Translations under genes and position numbers: made by a program
Source of the DNA: Cadophora sp. MPI-SDFR-AT-0126
Taxonomy: Eukaryota; Ascomycota; Leotiomycetes; Helotiales; Ploettnerulaceae
Direction: 5' to 3'
NCBI GenBank assembly: GCA_020747065.1
Contig: JAGMVK010000021.1
Location: forward strand, 186,001 to 250,000
Length of the DNA stretch: 64,000 nucleotides
Part shown: one piece after another, positions 12,476 through 23,226 of the stretch
Layout: the number at the start of each line of letters is the position of its first letter
Numbering within the stretch: position 1 is the first letter of the stretch
Notes under the pieces: model-generated
What the model was told of the DNA's origin: nothing
Seen by the model: only the letters and a program-made list of their open reading frames with translations
The model's database searches: none

Positions 12476-13834
12476 AAAACGGACAGGAGTGGGTTGGGAG
12501 GAGGACTGCACTTTCGACGCGTGTTTTTGTTAGCATGCGCTCAAGACAATTTGATATTTGTAGACTCAAGCTCTATTCTTAGCTAGAAACAATGAATGCA
12601 AAGTCATCTTGCAGTGTCAACCGAGTTTTTAAATCCATTGTCGTGAAGTTCTACATTACTCTTCTTCGTGCCATCAAATCTCAGCATGTCTCAGAAGCGA
12701 AGAATCCACTTACTCACATCAAGCATTTGTGGTCCTCCCCCAGAGTTCCACAAAGGAACCCACCATCCATCCCAGAATTCTCAGGTCTCACAAGCACGCT
12801 CCAAGACCATGGTCAGGGACGCCGGGAGATCCCTCAATTGGCACGCTCGTACCCGCTCAGCAAGCCACACGGGCTGGGGAGCTCGACCCGCCCTCGCTAA
12901 CCCCCACGCAGACTGACACATCCGTCTCCTCGCAACAACAAAAGCAAATTAAGAAGACGTCTCCACTTTTGTCCAGAACGCAATGGGTTTTTGCCGAACG
13001 AATGGCACGGGAAAAGATTCTCCGCCACATACTAGACTCTTCCTTAGGTTGCTGCAGAATATATTGTTGATGATAAGCAGGGATGTTTTGGTTTGACCTT
13101 TGGCATCTTGTTTAAAATTGATCCCCTGCATGATCAGGATCTCGGAGCTGGACATTCCCAAACTTTGGCCCGGAAACGAGACATCTGGCAGTCGCTGAAA
13201 TGGCTCTTGCAAGGTTCATTGCTATTGCAGCTACCTTGCTACAGCTGTGCCTTTCGTCAGAATTGAGTTTAGCTCGTGCTTGACTTCCTGCCTTCGCTTA
13301 GACGCAGGTCGGGTCGGGATCACTTCCCCGTTTTTGGCAGATGGTGTTATTCTTGTGCCGCGTGGGCTCTGGATCCTACTGGTCTACAGAGTAGTGCTGT
13401 GCCGGTTGTGCAGGATATATGTTGCTAGCAGCCTGCAGGGTCAACTAAACCTGTCCTGAGAAGAGAAGGATCGAAATGAGCTTTTCTTTTGACTTTTATC
13501 GAATAGGATTCTTTGGAAGGATCACAATGCACAATCAGGCACGCTCCAGGGGAGGAGCGATAGACATCCGAGTTCGCAACGAGGGGTATGCAGGATTTCA
13601 TATCGTGACCTTCTCACACATGGCGCCGTCTCGATTTATGCACTCGCAAGAAGATACTAGCTTGTGATGATCCAAAGACTTATCACTGAGCACCCTTCAC
13701 AGATCTTCCAGACCACAAAAGTACCCATTGGCAATTTGACCTATTAAATCTTGGAGAGCAAGCAAAGTTTTGGCAACGGCTCTGCTCTTCGATTTGACAA
13801 TTGAAACCAGCGAAGCGAGCAACAAGCTGAAGAG
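12476..13834. other. Intergenic region, no gene seen
   Basis: About 1.36 kb between two genes on the same strand. The open stretches at 12592-13070 lack a convincing start and have no recognisable protein character. Confidence 0.5.
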
Positions 13835-14677
13835 ATGGGGAAGCTACTTCTGCTTCCTGCCGAAGTGTCTGACCTAGCCGAGATTCTCGAGGGCCAACGA
13901 TTGGCGTTCAGCGATCCTGTCGAGCCTTTCTTCTTCGCCCTCTTCCCCGAATCAGAACGAAAGGAAAGGTTCGAGCAGCAGGTCAAGAGGACGGAGGCTT
14001 GGTGGACGGGCGACCCGAGTGCGAAGTACATGAAAGTTGTCGATGAAGAGACTGGTGAGTCGTTTTCATGGACGCCGCACACTTCAACATCTTGCCTTGC
14101 AATCATTTTCTCTGACCTAAACATAGGTCAGATCATCAGCGCTGCAAAATGGTGTATTTACGAAACGCCTCTTACGGAGGAGCAGATGAATGAGGAGCTG
14201 GTCGTAGATTGGCATCCCGATGCAGAATCCAATGAATGGGCACAACATATCATACATGGTGTCCATTCGCACCGTCTTCGCCGTACCAAAGGCGCAGTAT
14301 GCTGTGGTAAGTTTTTCTCTCCTCCCTTCCACCTTCTCAGCTCACCAGACCCAGTCCTCGACATGATGTCCACCCACCCTGATCACCACCGACGCGGAGC
14401 AGGCAAAATGCTCGTACAATGGGGTTGCGATATCGCTGATAGAATGGGTGTCGAGGCTTTTATAGAGGGAACTGCCATCGCGAGACGATTATATGAGAGT
14501 TGTGGATTCGTTGCAACACCTACTGATTGGATATTCGTGGACGCGCCCGAGAAGTGGAAACACAAGCCGCAGATAAAATACTACTTCTTCGAAAGGCAGC
14601 CGAAAGCTAGGGCTGTGGAGGATACTAAGGATGTGGTCAAAATCTATGTTAAAGAAGCTATTGCGGAGGTTGCATAG
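13835..14677 (+). CDS. GNAT-family N-acetyltransferase
   Basis: Three exons (13835-14054, 14127-14306, 14355-14677) give 240 residues. The protein looks like the common fungal GNAT type: an N-terminal part (LLLLPAEVSDLAEILEGQRLAF), then a strand pair with AAKWCIYE, and the acetyl-CoA binding motif A at about residues 139-158 (STHPDHHRRGAGKMLVQW, with the R-x-x-G-x-G/A core as RRGAGK). A final ARRLYESCGFV segment is the usual motif B before the conserved Gly-Phe. The acceptor substrate is not predictable. Both introns are GT-AG. No signal peptide is present, so it is likely cytosolic. Confidence 0.88.
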   Translation: MGKLLLLPAEVSDLAEILEGQRLAFSDPVEPFFFALFPESERKERFEQQVKRTEAWWTGDPSAKYMKVVDEETGESFSWTPHTSTSCLAIIFSDLNIGQIISAAKWCIYETPLTEEQMNEELVVDWHPDAESNEWAQHIIHGVHSHRLRRTKGAVCCGKFFSPPFHLLSSPDPVLDMMSTHPDHHRRGAGKMLVQWGCDIADRMGVEAFIEGTAIARRLYESCGFVATPTDWIFVDAPEKWKHKPQIKYYFFERQPKARAVEDTKDVVKIYVKEAIAEVA

Positions 14678-16090
14678 ACGTTGAGGTTTGCTCATTCAGA
14701 GCTTCAAAATAGAAGCGCTAGAAATGAAAAATGTGTTTCGAATGATGCCGCTTAGCATGTGAGGCAACTTTACACTGCATAGAACGAGGAAATAGAAGCG
14801 CTTCCGTAGAAACCTAACGAGGGCTAAGACACCCAATACCCCTGAAGGGCTCGTGAAATCTCGCTTAGAAGCCACCTCGTCAACAAACCATCCTTTTCGA
14901 ACGGTGGGCATTGCACATCCGGCCAAGATAGAATTTGAAACGCTATTAGTCAATCTATCAACTCAATGTCGAGGTTCGTAATTGCTGAGCATATATATTC
15001 TGAAAACCAATGTGAGAATATTGACGCGCATTTTTGCTCCCTATTTTTTTCTTTCCGGGAGGGGGAGATAGATGCTTCCCGTCACGTTGAATCAAGCGGA
15101 AGTTATTCCTTTGCACGTTGACAGCTCTTATTGTTTCTCTCACGCAGCTGTATCAGGTATCAAGGTATCAATGTAAAGTATGTCCGGCTAAATAGAAGCC
15201 TGCTCCAGAGCTACGGCAAGATGCTGTGTTTTGGCCAAGTATGCATTTACGAGAGTTTATTCAAGGTTAGCTCTTCCGAAAATGCAAAAAATCCATTCTA
15301 TTACAGCGCGATCATGTTCAAAACTCTCTATCATCATGGAGACCAGCCATCTAAAATGGTCCAACCGTGTATAGTGGTAAAGTTGTGGTTGTGTTCCGCC
15401 GACGAACGAGCTGAAGGGAACAACAGAGATAGAAAAGCTGCAGTCAGAATCTTGAGTGGCGAAGACGCTTCATTGGATATGTCAAAATGATTGACTGCGT
15501 ATCAAGAACACGAGCTTGTATAGTTGCAGGGTACATCAATAGCCTTGTGTCACAGTGTCAAGACCTACACAGATATGGAATTACACAGTTAAGAACGCGG
15601 GAACTTCTAAGTCTCTCTCGCCAGGAAATCAAAAAAGGGGGAAGCAACAGTAACTGGGTTTGTTTTAAGCTGTATACACAAGGTATGGAGAAGCTGAGCT
15701 TGATATGTTCTTCAAAGATTCAGCTATTACCAGCCTTTGAAGGATTAATCCCCAGATATTCAAATCTATATATAGCTGGGAAGAAAATCCTGCTGAATGC
15801 ACATTGTTGCGATTCCAACAGCAACGGTCCACAAGAGATCTCTATACGGTGCATGATACATCTCAAGGCTAACCATGAAGTCTTGTGGCAGAAAAGTAAT
15901 CCTGAACTCCCAAGTCGTAGAGGTGTTGTAGCATTCATGTATACATTTGCAACCAGCTCCGATATCCTATATTCCACAAAGTCCAGCATGCTGTGTTTCT
16001 CTCGGCCCAGAATTTCAGTCGCAACATATAACTCTTTCCTTGAGGCCTTCAATATTGTAAGTCGGATAACCCTTTGCCGATTCTCATAAT
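14678..16090. other. Intergenic region, AT-rich in part
   Basis: About 1.4 kb. Overlapping open stretches occur on both strands at 15131-16094, but none shows a family motif, intron logic or biased composition that would support a gene. It includes the 3' regions of the GNAT gene and of the secreted peptide gene. Confidence 0.45.
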
Positions 16091-16368
16091 TCATGATCCT
16101 CCAGTGTCAGAGATACGTCTGTACATCGCCGTGTTCGCGATCTCGGCTGCGGTAGGCTCGCGTGAGGATACCGTCGAACCGCCCTGTGCCACCATCGCTG
16201 CGAGATCCGCATTGCCTCCCTGGTCATATGTGAGCATCAAGTGAGGCAGTGGAAGAGTTGAAGAAGACTTACGTTGAATCTTTTATCTACCCCCTCAACA
16301 GTAGTAGGCAAACCACAAGCCATTTGGGCGGCACAGACCAGGCCGAATATGAGGCATGCAGCATGCAT
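16091..16368 (-). CDS. Small secreted prepropeptide with KEX2 site
   Basis: Two exons (16368-16273 and 16219-16091) join across a 53-base GT-AG intron (donor GTAAGT, acceptor GACCAG) to a 74-residue protein. The first 19 residues form a signal peptide (MHAACLIFGLVCAAQMACG). A short propeptide LPTTVEGVDKR ends in a Lys-Arg dibasic site at residues 29-30, the recognition sequence of the Golgi protease KEX2. The remaining 44 residues start FNGGNADLAAMVAQGG and contain another possible processing pair (RR) near residue 67 before a Gly-Ser tail. There are only two cysteines, both in the signal peptide, so the mature peptide has no disulfide. I do not recognise a family. The pre-pro-mature layout, the clean phase-0 splice and the hydrophobic start support a real gene. 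Possible roles are a secreted signalling peptide or an effector, which is inference. Confidence 0.65.
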
Positions 16369-16509
16369 TGTAATAATAGGAAATAACTGGCCAGCAGGTA
16401 AGTTGAAAGACACGCCGAATCAGCGAGCCAGAAAGTTAGAACCGGTATTGATGAACGACGAGCAAGAGAAGAAGAAGTTGATGACCAAGACGTGAAGGTC
16501 AAGCAAGCA

Positions 16510-16516
16510 TATTTAT
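16510..16516 (-). promoter_or_regulatory. Possible TATA box of the secreted peptide gene
   Basis: Read on the minus strand this is ATAAATA, about 142 bases upstream of the ATG at 16368. Position and sequence fit a fungal TATA-like element, but such matches are frequent by chance. Confidence 0.3.
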
Positions 16517-18106
16517 CTGCGCTGCTGCGAAAGGGACGTGGTCTTGACTAGAACGTGGGTCTTCACAAGCATGACGATCTACTTCGTACATGCCCGGCTA
16601 CTTCCTCATTCCTCGTATGTACCCTCTCGAAAGTTCTGCTAAAGACAGGGGAAAAGGACCAATAGATTTTCACAATATCATAAAGCTTGCCTCTCTTCGG
16701 AATGGATCAGTCCAAGAAGCTTAGATAAATTATATGGGCATGATTATGGCATGTACGGAAGTCTGAAGTAGTAGGTGGAACTGAAGCAAGCCCCGGCGAG
16801 CGAGAAACAATTTCAGGGATGATGCCCACCATACTGGCAAGAATAGGCTGTTGACAGAGGATTGGCCACACTTTGGAGCTGACATTGTGGGACTCTTTGA
16901 GACGATTGATGCTTGATTGCTGGACAAGACGTACATCCGTAGATCAAGCAGTGAACTACATGCTGGGCGCTTCTGATGTTTCCTGATGTATGGCCAGTGC
17001 AACAGGTGCTGATAGCTGCCCAAATCTGGAAGCGAGAACTGAACTCTCTGTCTTGCTCGGCGTCGAACTCATGGAACGACCTGCAGCAGAAATGCTCACT
17101 GCTGATTGAATGAGAGCTGAATTTACATTGATGATGTTGAGTGTCGTGTACTTTCCGCAAGGGAGTCGTCTTCACCTCGTCATCCCACGTCTCCCCACCA
17201 CCACGCGCTCGGTCCAACATCGCAAGTCTGTTTCCATGACGCGTAAAGTCCCACTGCTTGTCCTCACGATCAATTGTCCAGCATCTGAATCTGATTCATC
17301 TGATTCTCAAGCCATTTTCGAGTCTGTTTCACAAGCTTTGGAGCATGTATCGAGAATGCTATTGGCCGAGAATGAGGTACCGTAAAACATAGTTTGGAAA
17401 ATTGGTTCTCAGGCTGATTCAGGTCGTTTGATCATCAGCAGACGGGATCATACAGCCTTGTGTATTTAGACAGCGCATCTTGCAACTATTCATAGGCTCG
17501 ATAGCATGGATTTATGTCCATCGCTTTGTCTTGACAGGACAGTCGAGCAGCAAAAGATTGTAGGTGGTTTATGAGGAAAGGCGTTCAACACGTGATGGAA
17601 AGTCACATGCCCTGTCATTAAGAGCGTCGCTCTTTCTATTTCTTAATCTCGTTAAGAATTTCAACCTTCCGATCTTCAACTTCTATTCAGGATTCTCATG
17701 GCTTTGTCATGTTTCCAGAGAACATCTCATCCGTACCGTTGCCGTAGACCCCCTCGGCTCGGCTGGCTCGCTTCGATGCAAACATCATCATCGGACTCAC
17801 TCCACTTACCAATCAACTCCGAAATGTCAAGGTATTGAAGTCATAGCTTGCCGTTAGGCTTGATAACTTACCCGAGAAATTGGATGTAAGACCAATCTGT
17901 TTTCTTATGTGCTACCTGTGACGAGCTTTCCACTCGAGCGTGTTCTACCCCGCTTGACCCCACCTTCAACCTTCCGGTCTATTTCCGAGCTATTTCAACA
18001 TCACCATTTTTGCGTCACTTTCCAGCTCTTCATGATTTTCCGAGATACTCATCGATATCTGATAATAAACAAATACTCGTCCTCGAAATTTCGAACCTTT
18101 GCGACA
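16517..18106. other. Intergenic region with an unresolved minus-strand open stretch
   Basis: On the minus strand 17220-16730 is open in several frames, and a segment starting MSSTPSKTESSVLASRFG (ATG near 17075) looks protein-like. I could not complete a gene model. The last 200 bases before 18107 are C/T-rich, as expected of the leader of the dehydrogenase gene. Confidence 0.4.
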
Positions 18107-19938
18107 ATGTCCAGCAAGCTTCCCTTTCAGGTCAGTTGATCAGGACCTGGGCTGTTAGTGTCATTGCAAGGCTACACAAGGCTGACAGCCGCAGATCAAA
18201 AACCCTGCCATCTTCCAGGATAAGTCCCTTGTAAATGGCAACTGGGTTGAAGCCAAATCCGGGAAGAGATTTGATGTTGTAGGCAAGTTTCTCGTACTTC
18301 CTCTCTTTACCCAAAACTTAACCTGATACCCCTTCAGATCCTGGAAACGGCAAAGTCTGGGCCTCAGCACCAGACAACACCGCCGAAGATGTTGACGCTG
18401 CAGTCAAAGGAGCTCACGAAGCCTTCAAAAACTACAGCAAAGTCAACCCTAGAACCAGAGCACAGTGGCTTCTAAAGTGGGATGCTCTCATCCGGGAGAA
18501 CCGAGACGACATCGCCAATATTGTCACCTACGAAACGGGAAAGCCGTTATTTGAGTCGCAAGGTGAACTGGACTATGCTCTAGGCTTCACATGGTGGTTT
18601 GCCGGCGAAGCGGAGAGAATTACAGGGACCATCCAAACTCCCTCTGCACCAGGTCGAAGAGTCTTCACCGTCAAGCAGCCGATCGGAGTTACAGCTGCTC
18701 TGGTACCATGGAACTTCCCAATTGCTATGATTCTGCGAAAGGCCAGTGCGGCTTTTGCTGCTGGTTGTACGATGATCGTGAAGCCTTCTCCAGAAACCCC
18801 ACTCTCAGTCCTCGCGTTGGCAAATCTTGCGCAGCAAGCCGGATTTCCAAAGGGCGTCTTCAACGTTTTGACGACGAGTTTGGAAAATACCCCACCCTTG
18901 AGTGAGGCTCTTTGCCGTCACCCACTTGTCAAAAAAGTTACTTTTACGGGATCTGTAAGTGGGGTAGCTCCGATATTTGGAACTCCGAACTAACAAACTG
19001 CAGACTAGAGTTGGCAAGTTGGTTGCGAAGCACTGTGCAGATGGTTTGAAGAAAGTCACACTTGAGTTGGGTGGAAACTGCCCATTCTTGATCTTCGATG
19101 ATGCGGATCTGAACCAGGCTGCGGACGGTAAGCATTTGCATATAAATTTGCCGTCGGACTTCTGCTCATGATATTACAGCGCTTATGGCTCTAAAGTGGC
19201 GCCATGCCGGTCAAGCTTGTATCACCGCCAACCGCGTGTACGTTCAGGTAGGTGTCTACGACAAATTCGCCGAAATCTTCAAGGAGAAGACCTCGAAATT
19301 AGTCGTAGGACATGGTGCTGAGAAGGGAACAACGATGGGACCTGTCACCACCGAGAGAAGTCTCGACAAGGCTCTCAATCAAGTCAATGATGCCAAAAAG
19401 CATGGAGGTAAAATCGTTCTTGGTGGTGGTAAGGTTTCTGGTACTACCGGATACTTTTTCGAGCCAACTATCATCCTGGGCGCGAAGAAGGAGATGTTGA
19501 TCACGGAAGAGGAGACCTTTGCTCCTGTTCTGGCTCTGTACTCCTTTGAGACTGAGCAGGAAGCTGTTGATGCAGCGAACAACACCAGCGTACGTATTAA
19601 ACTCGGCGTTGAAATAGCAGCGAAATTCGCTAATTTGAACAATTAACAGATGGGTCTCGCTTCCTACTTCTTCACTAAGAATGTTGACCGCACTTGGAGA
19701 CTCCTCGAGAACTTGGAGGCGGGCATGATCGGCATGAACACAGGTATGTTCCTACGTAGACTGTATTCTTATTATGTTTGTACTGAACACATGCCTTGCA
19801 GGTAACTCCTCGGCTGCCGAGTCGCCATTTGGAGGAATCAAGGAGTCGGGATATGGAAAAGAGTCTGGCAAAGATGTTGCCGTGAATGAATATCTGATCA
19901 CAAAGACTGGTACTCTGACACTGGATGGTCATTTCTAA
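18107..19938 (+). CDS. Aldehyde dehydrogenase, succinate-semialdehyde dehydrogenase type
   Basis: Seven exons (18107-18130, 18195-18282, 18338-18954, 19004-19127, 19180-19589, 19650-19743, 19802-19938) encode 497 residues, the standard length. The enzyme family oxidises succinate semialdehyde to succinate with NAD(P)+, the last step of GABA breakdown. Visible landmarks: [20 protein letters not shown] and KPSPETPLS of the cofactor site, FTGSTRVG across a splice junction, the catalytic glutamate in [11 protein letters not shown], the catalytic cysteine in [13 protein letters not shown], and [15 protein letters not shown] near the C-terminus. No mitochondrial presequence is obvious. The intron at 18283-18337 has a GC donor (G|GCAAGT), needed to keep VVDPGNGK in frame. 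Substrate choice is inferred from motif style. A related aldehyde dehydrogenase is possible. Confidence 0.9.
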
Positions 19939-20411
19939 GCAGTAAGGTGGTGGGAAAATAGTGGAGTCTTCGCTTTTGTTACTGATTAAGTATAGCTTCT
20001 ATACGAATGCCTTCGCTTCTTCCGACCTTCAGAGAAATATCAAGGACGCGTGTTGCTTTCGCGAGGCTCTCATGTGAAAAGGGCTCGGTTAGGATCTCCA
20101 ATTCTCGGGACTTTGTTTACGAATCCCGTGAACGTGGGAAATGCCTCGGCTCAGACTATATCAAGCAATCTCATTGGTTCAAACCTCGAAAGAACAAGAC
20201 TTTAAGTTCGCATGGCAAGCTACCCCTGTATCCCCGCGTCCCCCACCGTTTTCAAGCCGCGGCAGATCCGCGACACTTGACTCGATCCAGTAACCTTGAC
20301 GTACAGCACGTTCCAGCTTCAAGACCATAAAATCTAATAAACTTGTCTCTCTCTCACTTTGTCACCTGTTATATTTTGTTTCCTATCCTGTCTTGTGTAT
20401 CTTTTTAGGAA
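19939..20411. other. Intergenic region
   Basis: These 473 bases are the 3' region of the dehydrogenase and the promoter of the next gene. A CT-rich tract (about 20340-20400) lies directly before the start, typical of fungal promoters without a TATA box. No other feature is seen. Confidence 0.5.
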
Positions 20412-21703
20412 ATGGCCTCATCAAAGGTCAAGCCAGTGCGAGTTCTCACTGCACCTATCCGTTTCGCACTCTTCGATCCCCGCGGATCAGCAGCAATTCT
20501 CATAGCCGCCATCTACTATCCAGACAAGCTTCGAAGTATCCTTCCCGCATATTTCCACCCATGGATATCCTCGCCGCGGTTCGTCAAGACGCTGACAGCT
20601 CTGCTCGGACTCGGCCTTGTGCGCGGACTGAACCGGAAGCTATCGCAGTACATGGCGAATAACTGGCAGGGCGATGCAAAGTTTATCAAGAGCCAGGAAG
20701 TGGTTTTGATTACCGGCGGCTCGAGTGGCATTGGAGAGCTTATGGCACATAATTTCGCTAAAAGGGGAGTCAAAGTTGTGGTTATGGATCTCCGCCCACC
20801 TAAGAAGCTTTTTCGTAAGTTTGCGGCCTCAAGAATCATGAGTGACCGGATAGAGATCCGCTGCTGACCAGTCTGTCAATTAAGCTTCTGGTATTCATTT
20901 CTACCAATGCGATGTCACATCCTCTGCGGAAATTAAGTCTACTGCGTCGGAGATCAGGAAGGTACACGGGGATCCTACCGTGCTCATCAACAACGCCGGC
21001 ATCGGCACGGGTCACTCGATCCTGGACGAGTCGGAGGAGAGGATAAGATTGACTTTCGAGGTTAACACTATGGCCCACTTCTGGATGACCAGGGAGTTCC
21101 TCCCTGCGATGATCAAGAATAACCATGGTCATGTTGTGACCATTGCGTCGATGGCCAGTAAGTGATCTCTTGGTGGACCAGCAGGAAAACAGCCCGACGA
21201 CATGATCCCGCCGGCTTCTAATGAATGTCTCCGCACACTTGCTTACCTGACCTCTTCTTTTCTTAGGTTATCTTGTCCATGCCCAGAACGTCGACTACTC
21301 GTGCTCGAAAGCAAGTGCTCTCGCCTTCCACGAGGGACTCGCATCCGAGCTGCGATCTCGCTACAAAGCGCCAAATGTGAGAACCACGTAAGCCATTCAC
21401 CCCATCCATCCCGACCAGCCTCATCTGACAGAGTTCAGTGTTGTCAACCCAGCTTGGGTCCGAACGCCACTCATCGAGAAATTGACATCCGATCCCAAAT
21501 TCAGCGACCCTGTTCTCGAGGCAGAGGATGTTTCGAGCGTTATCGTCGCTCAGGTTGTCAGTGGTCGAGGAGGACAGCTGGTCCTACCGGGGGCTATGAA
21601 TATTGCGACTACTATCCGTGGGTGGCCTGCGTGGCTGCAAATTCTGTTGAGGAATATTCTTGCCGATCGCTTGCAGAATGAAGATTTCAAGGGGCTAGAG
21701 TAA
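20412..21703 (+). CDS. Membrane-associated short-chain dehydrogenase/reductase (SDR16C-like)
   Basis: Four exons (20412-20814, 20885-21157, 21267-21387, 21439-21703) give 353 residues. The N-terminal 75 residues contain two hydrophobic segments (RGSAAILIAAIYY and FVKTLTALLGLGLVRGL), so the protein is likely anchored to ER or lipid-droplet membranes. The Rossmann part begins VVLITGGSSGIGELMAHNFA (the TGxxxGIG nucleotide motif). MDLRPP follows, with Asp at the end of strand 2, which suggests NAD(H). Further on are CDVTS, INNAGIG and the catalytic YSCSK (Y-x-x-x-K). WVRTPLIE follows the active site. This order resembles the retinol / 17-beta-hydroxysteroid dehydrogenase group (HSD17B11, RDH10). 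The substrate is unknown, perhaps a lipid or sterol. It lies 473 bases after the aldehyde dehydrogenase on the same strand. Confidence 0.88.
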
Positions 21704-23226
21704 AGAGATAGCGAAAGTGATACTAGGTTCAGTTGCTTGGAGGATTAAGTTTGGAGCGAAACTGACCTGTTCATGTACATTTATCGGCTTTTTAGACTTT
21801 CTGGAATCGTAGAGGGGCTTGCCCAAGTGTATCAAGCCGGTCTAAGATCCGAGCTCCTGAAGTCTGTGCGTCTAAACAAAACGGCATAATCGTCAGTAAA
21901 TGACTTTGTGCGAATACGTCGGGAAAAGTCTGAAGTAAGTCTAATGTGTGTCTTGAACTCTTTGAAAAGGACGGGTCTCAATCTGACTCCTTGATTGGCA
22001 GCTGATTGAAAGTCCAGACCATCTCATGGGCACGAGTGCAGTTCAACGAAAGTCTATATTTTAGCTCCATAACCGGAATATGCTCACGCAGATCCGGATG
22101 CATGCGTAACGTTCAAAGCCCAGAACTCAAAGTCTCCATAGCGGGGTTAATCGGGTGTTCATGCTCAAACAAGATTAGACCGATTGTACAGTACTCCGTA
22201 CAGAGGAGGGGCAGGAGATGTCTCCACACTGGCTCGCATCAAGTTGCCCTCGAAGACGCCACAGCCAAACGTTGTCTCCGAGAAACAATAAGATCCTGCA
22301 GGGAGGCAAGGGCTCTCTTTTCTCACCGAGACAGATCTCTGGGTCGGCCAATCAAAGTCTGTATGTCCGAACTCTCCTCAGCCCGGAAGATGTCATTGCA
22401 CCGTGCCCTGCGATCATGCTTCGCTAAGCTGGTGGGCGGGCAGGGTTCAGTCCTCAGCCTCAACATCTCACAATGCGCGTTTGCCGCGATTTTATATATT
22501 GAAACTCAGCAGACCTTGCCGAACCCACGAAATCTCGACTCCCGTCGTTCTACATTTCACAATCAACTCATCAAATCCATGACAGACCTCTGAACTTCTG
22601 TCAAGTCGCATTACGGTGGCTTTTTCTGGGGAAGTTCCCTTCTATCTTCATCTGCCGCTGATAATGCAATGCTGTTTCTCCTTTCCTTAGCCTCGCCACA
22701 GAGAGGAGGCAAGCTTACAAGCATGAGCCGCGATATGCAGGAACCTCGTATGAGCGCTGCCACCATCGCGCCCAGATCGTTCGAATGGGAGCTGGGTGAA
22801 CGCCAGATCCCAGTCATCCTTGCTAATAGGTAATCCCATCAAGCCATTTGGGTTTAAGCTCCAAATTGGCATCGCCGTCGCCTCCTCTTATGTATTTGCA
22901 TCGTCGTTTCGTTGGAAAGTGGGCTACCACTCGGAGCCGTTTCCTACGTAGTCAGGAACTCTGACGATGATGAATTCGAACTTGACTGTCCCAGCGGTCC
23001 CGGAAGGGCAAGCCGGGCGTGTGATGTGATAAGCCGCCTGAAAACGAGCAGGCTCATAAGAAGGGGTACCCCGAAGGTCGCCGTCGGCTTATGCTAAGAG
23101 ATGCGTAACTACTTCTTTCTTATACACGCTCAAGGGGTTTAAGAGACAGAAAGTTTGTTTTGAGTTATCACATTTCTGGCATGCGTCCGATATGAACTCT
23201 GAACTCTTTTCTTTCGCCCAGTCATT
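21704..23226. other. Intergenic region, no gene seen
   Basis: About 1.5 kb. An open stretch at 22006-22593 has no ATG-led protein character, and short minus-strand frames at 22611-22872 are weak. The 3' part is the promoter of the gene at 23227. Confidence 0.5.

Noticed and set aside
15131..16094. Open frames of 119 and 200 codons (plus) and 124 codons (minus)
   Set aside because: No consistent protein character. The frames lie in AT-rich non-coding DNA and contradict one another.
20165..20200. B-box-like GGTTCAAACC sequence, considered as part of a tRNA gene
   Set aside because: No matching A-box or acceptor stem at the right spacing.
22006..22593. Open frame of 195 codons
   Set aside because: Starts without a good ATG and shows no hydrophobic, repeat or domain pattern.
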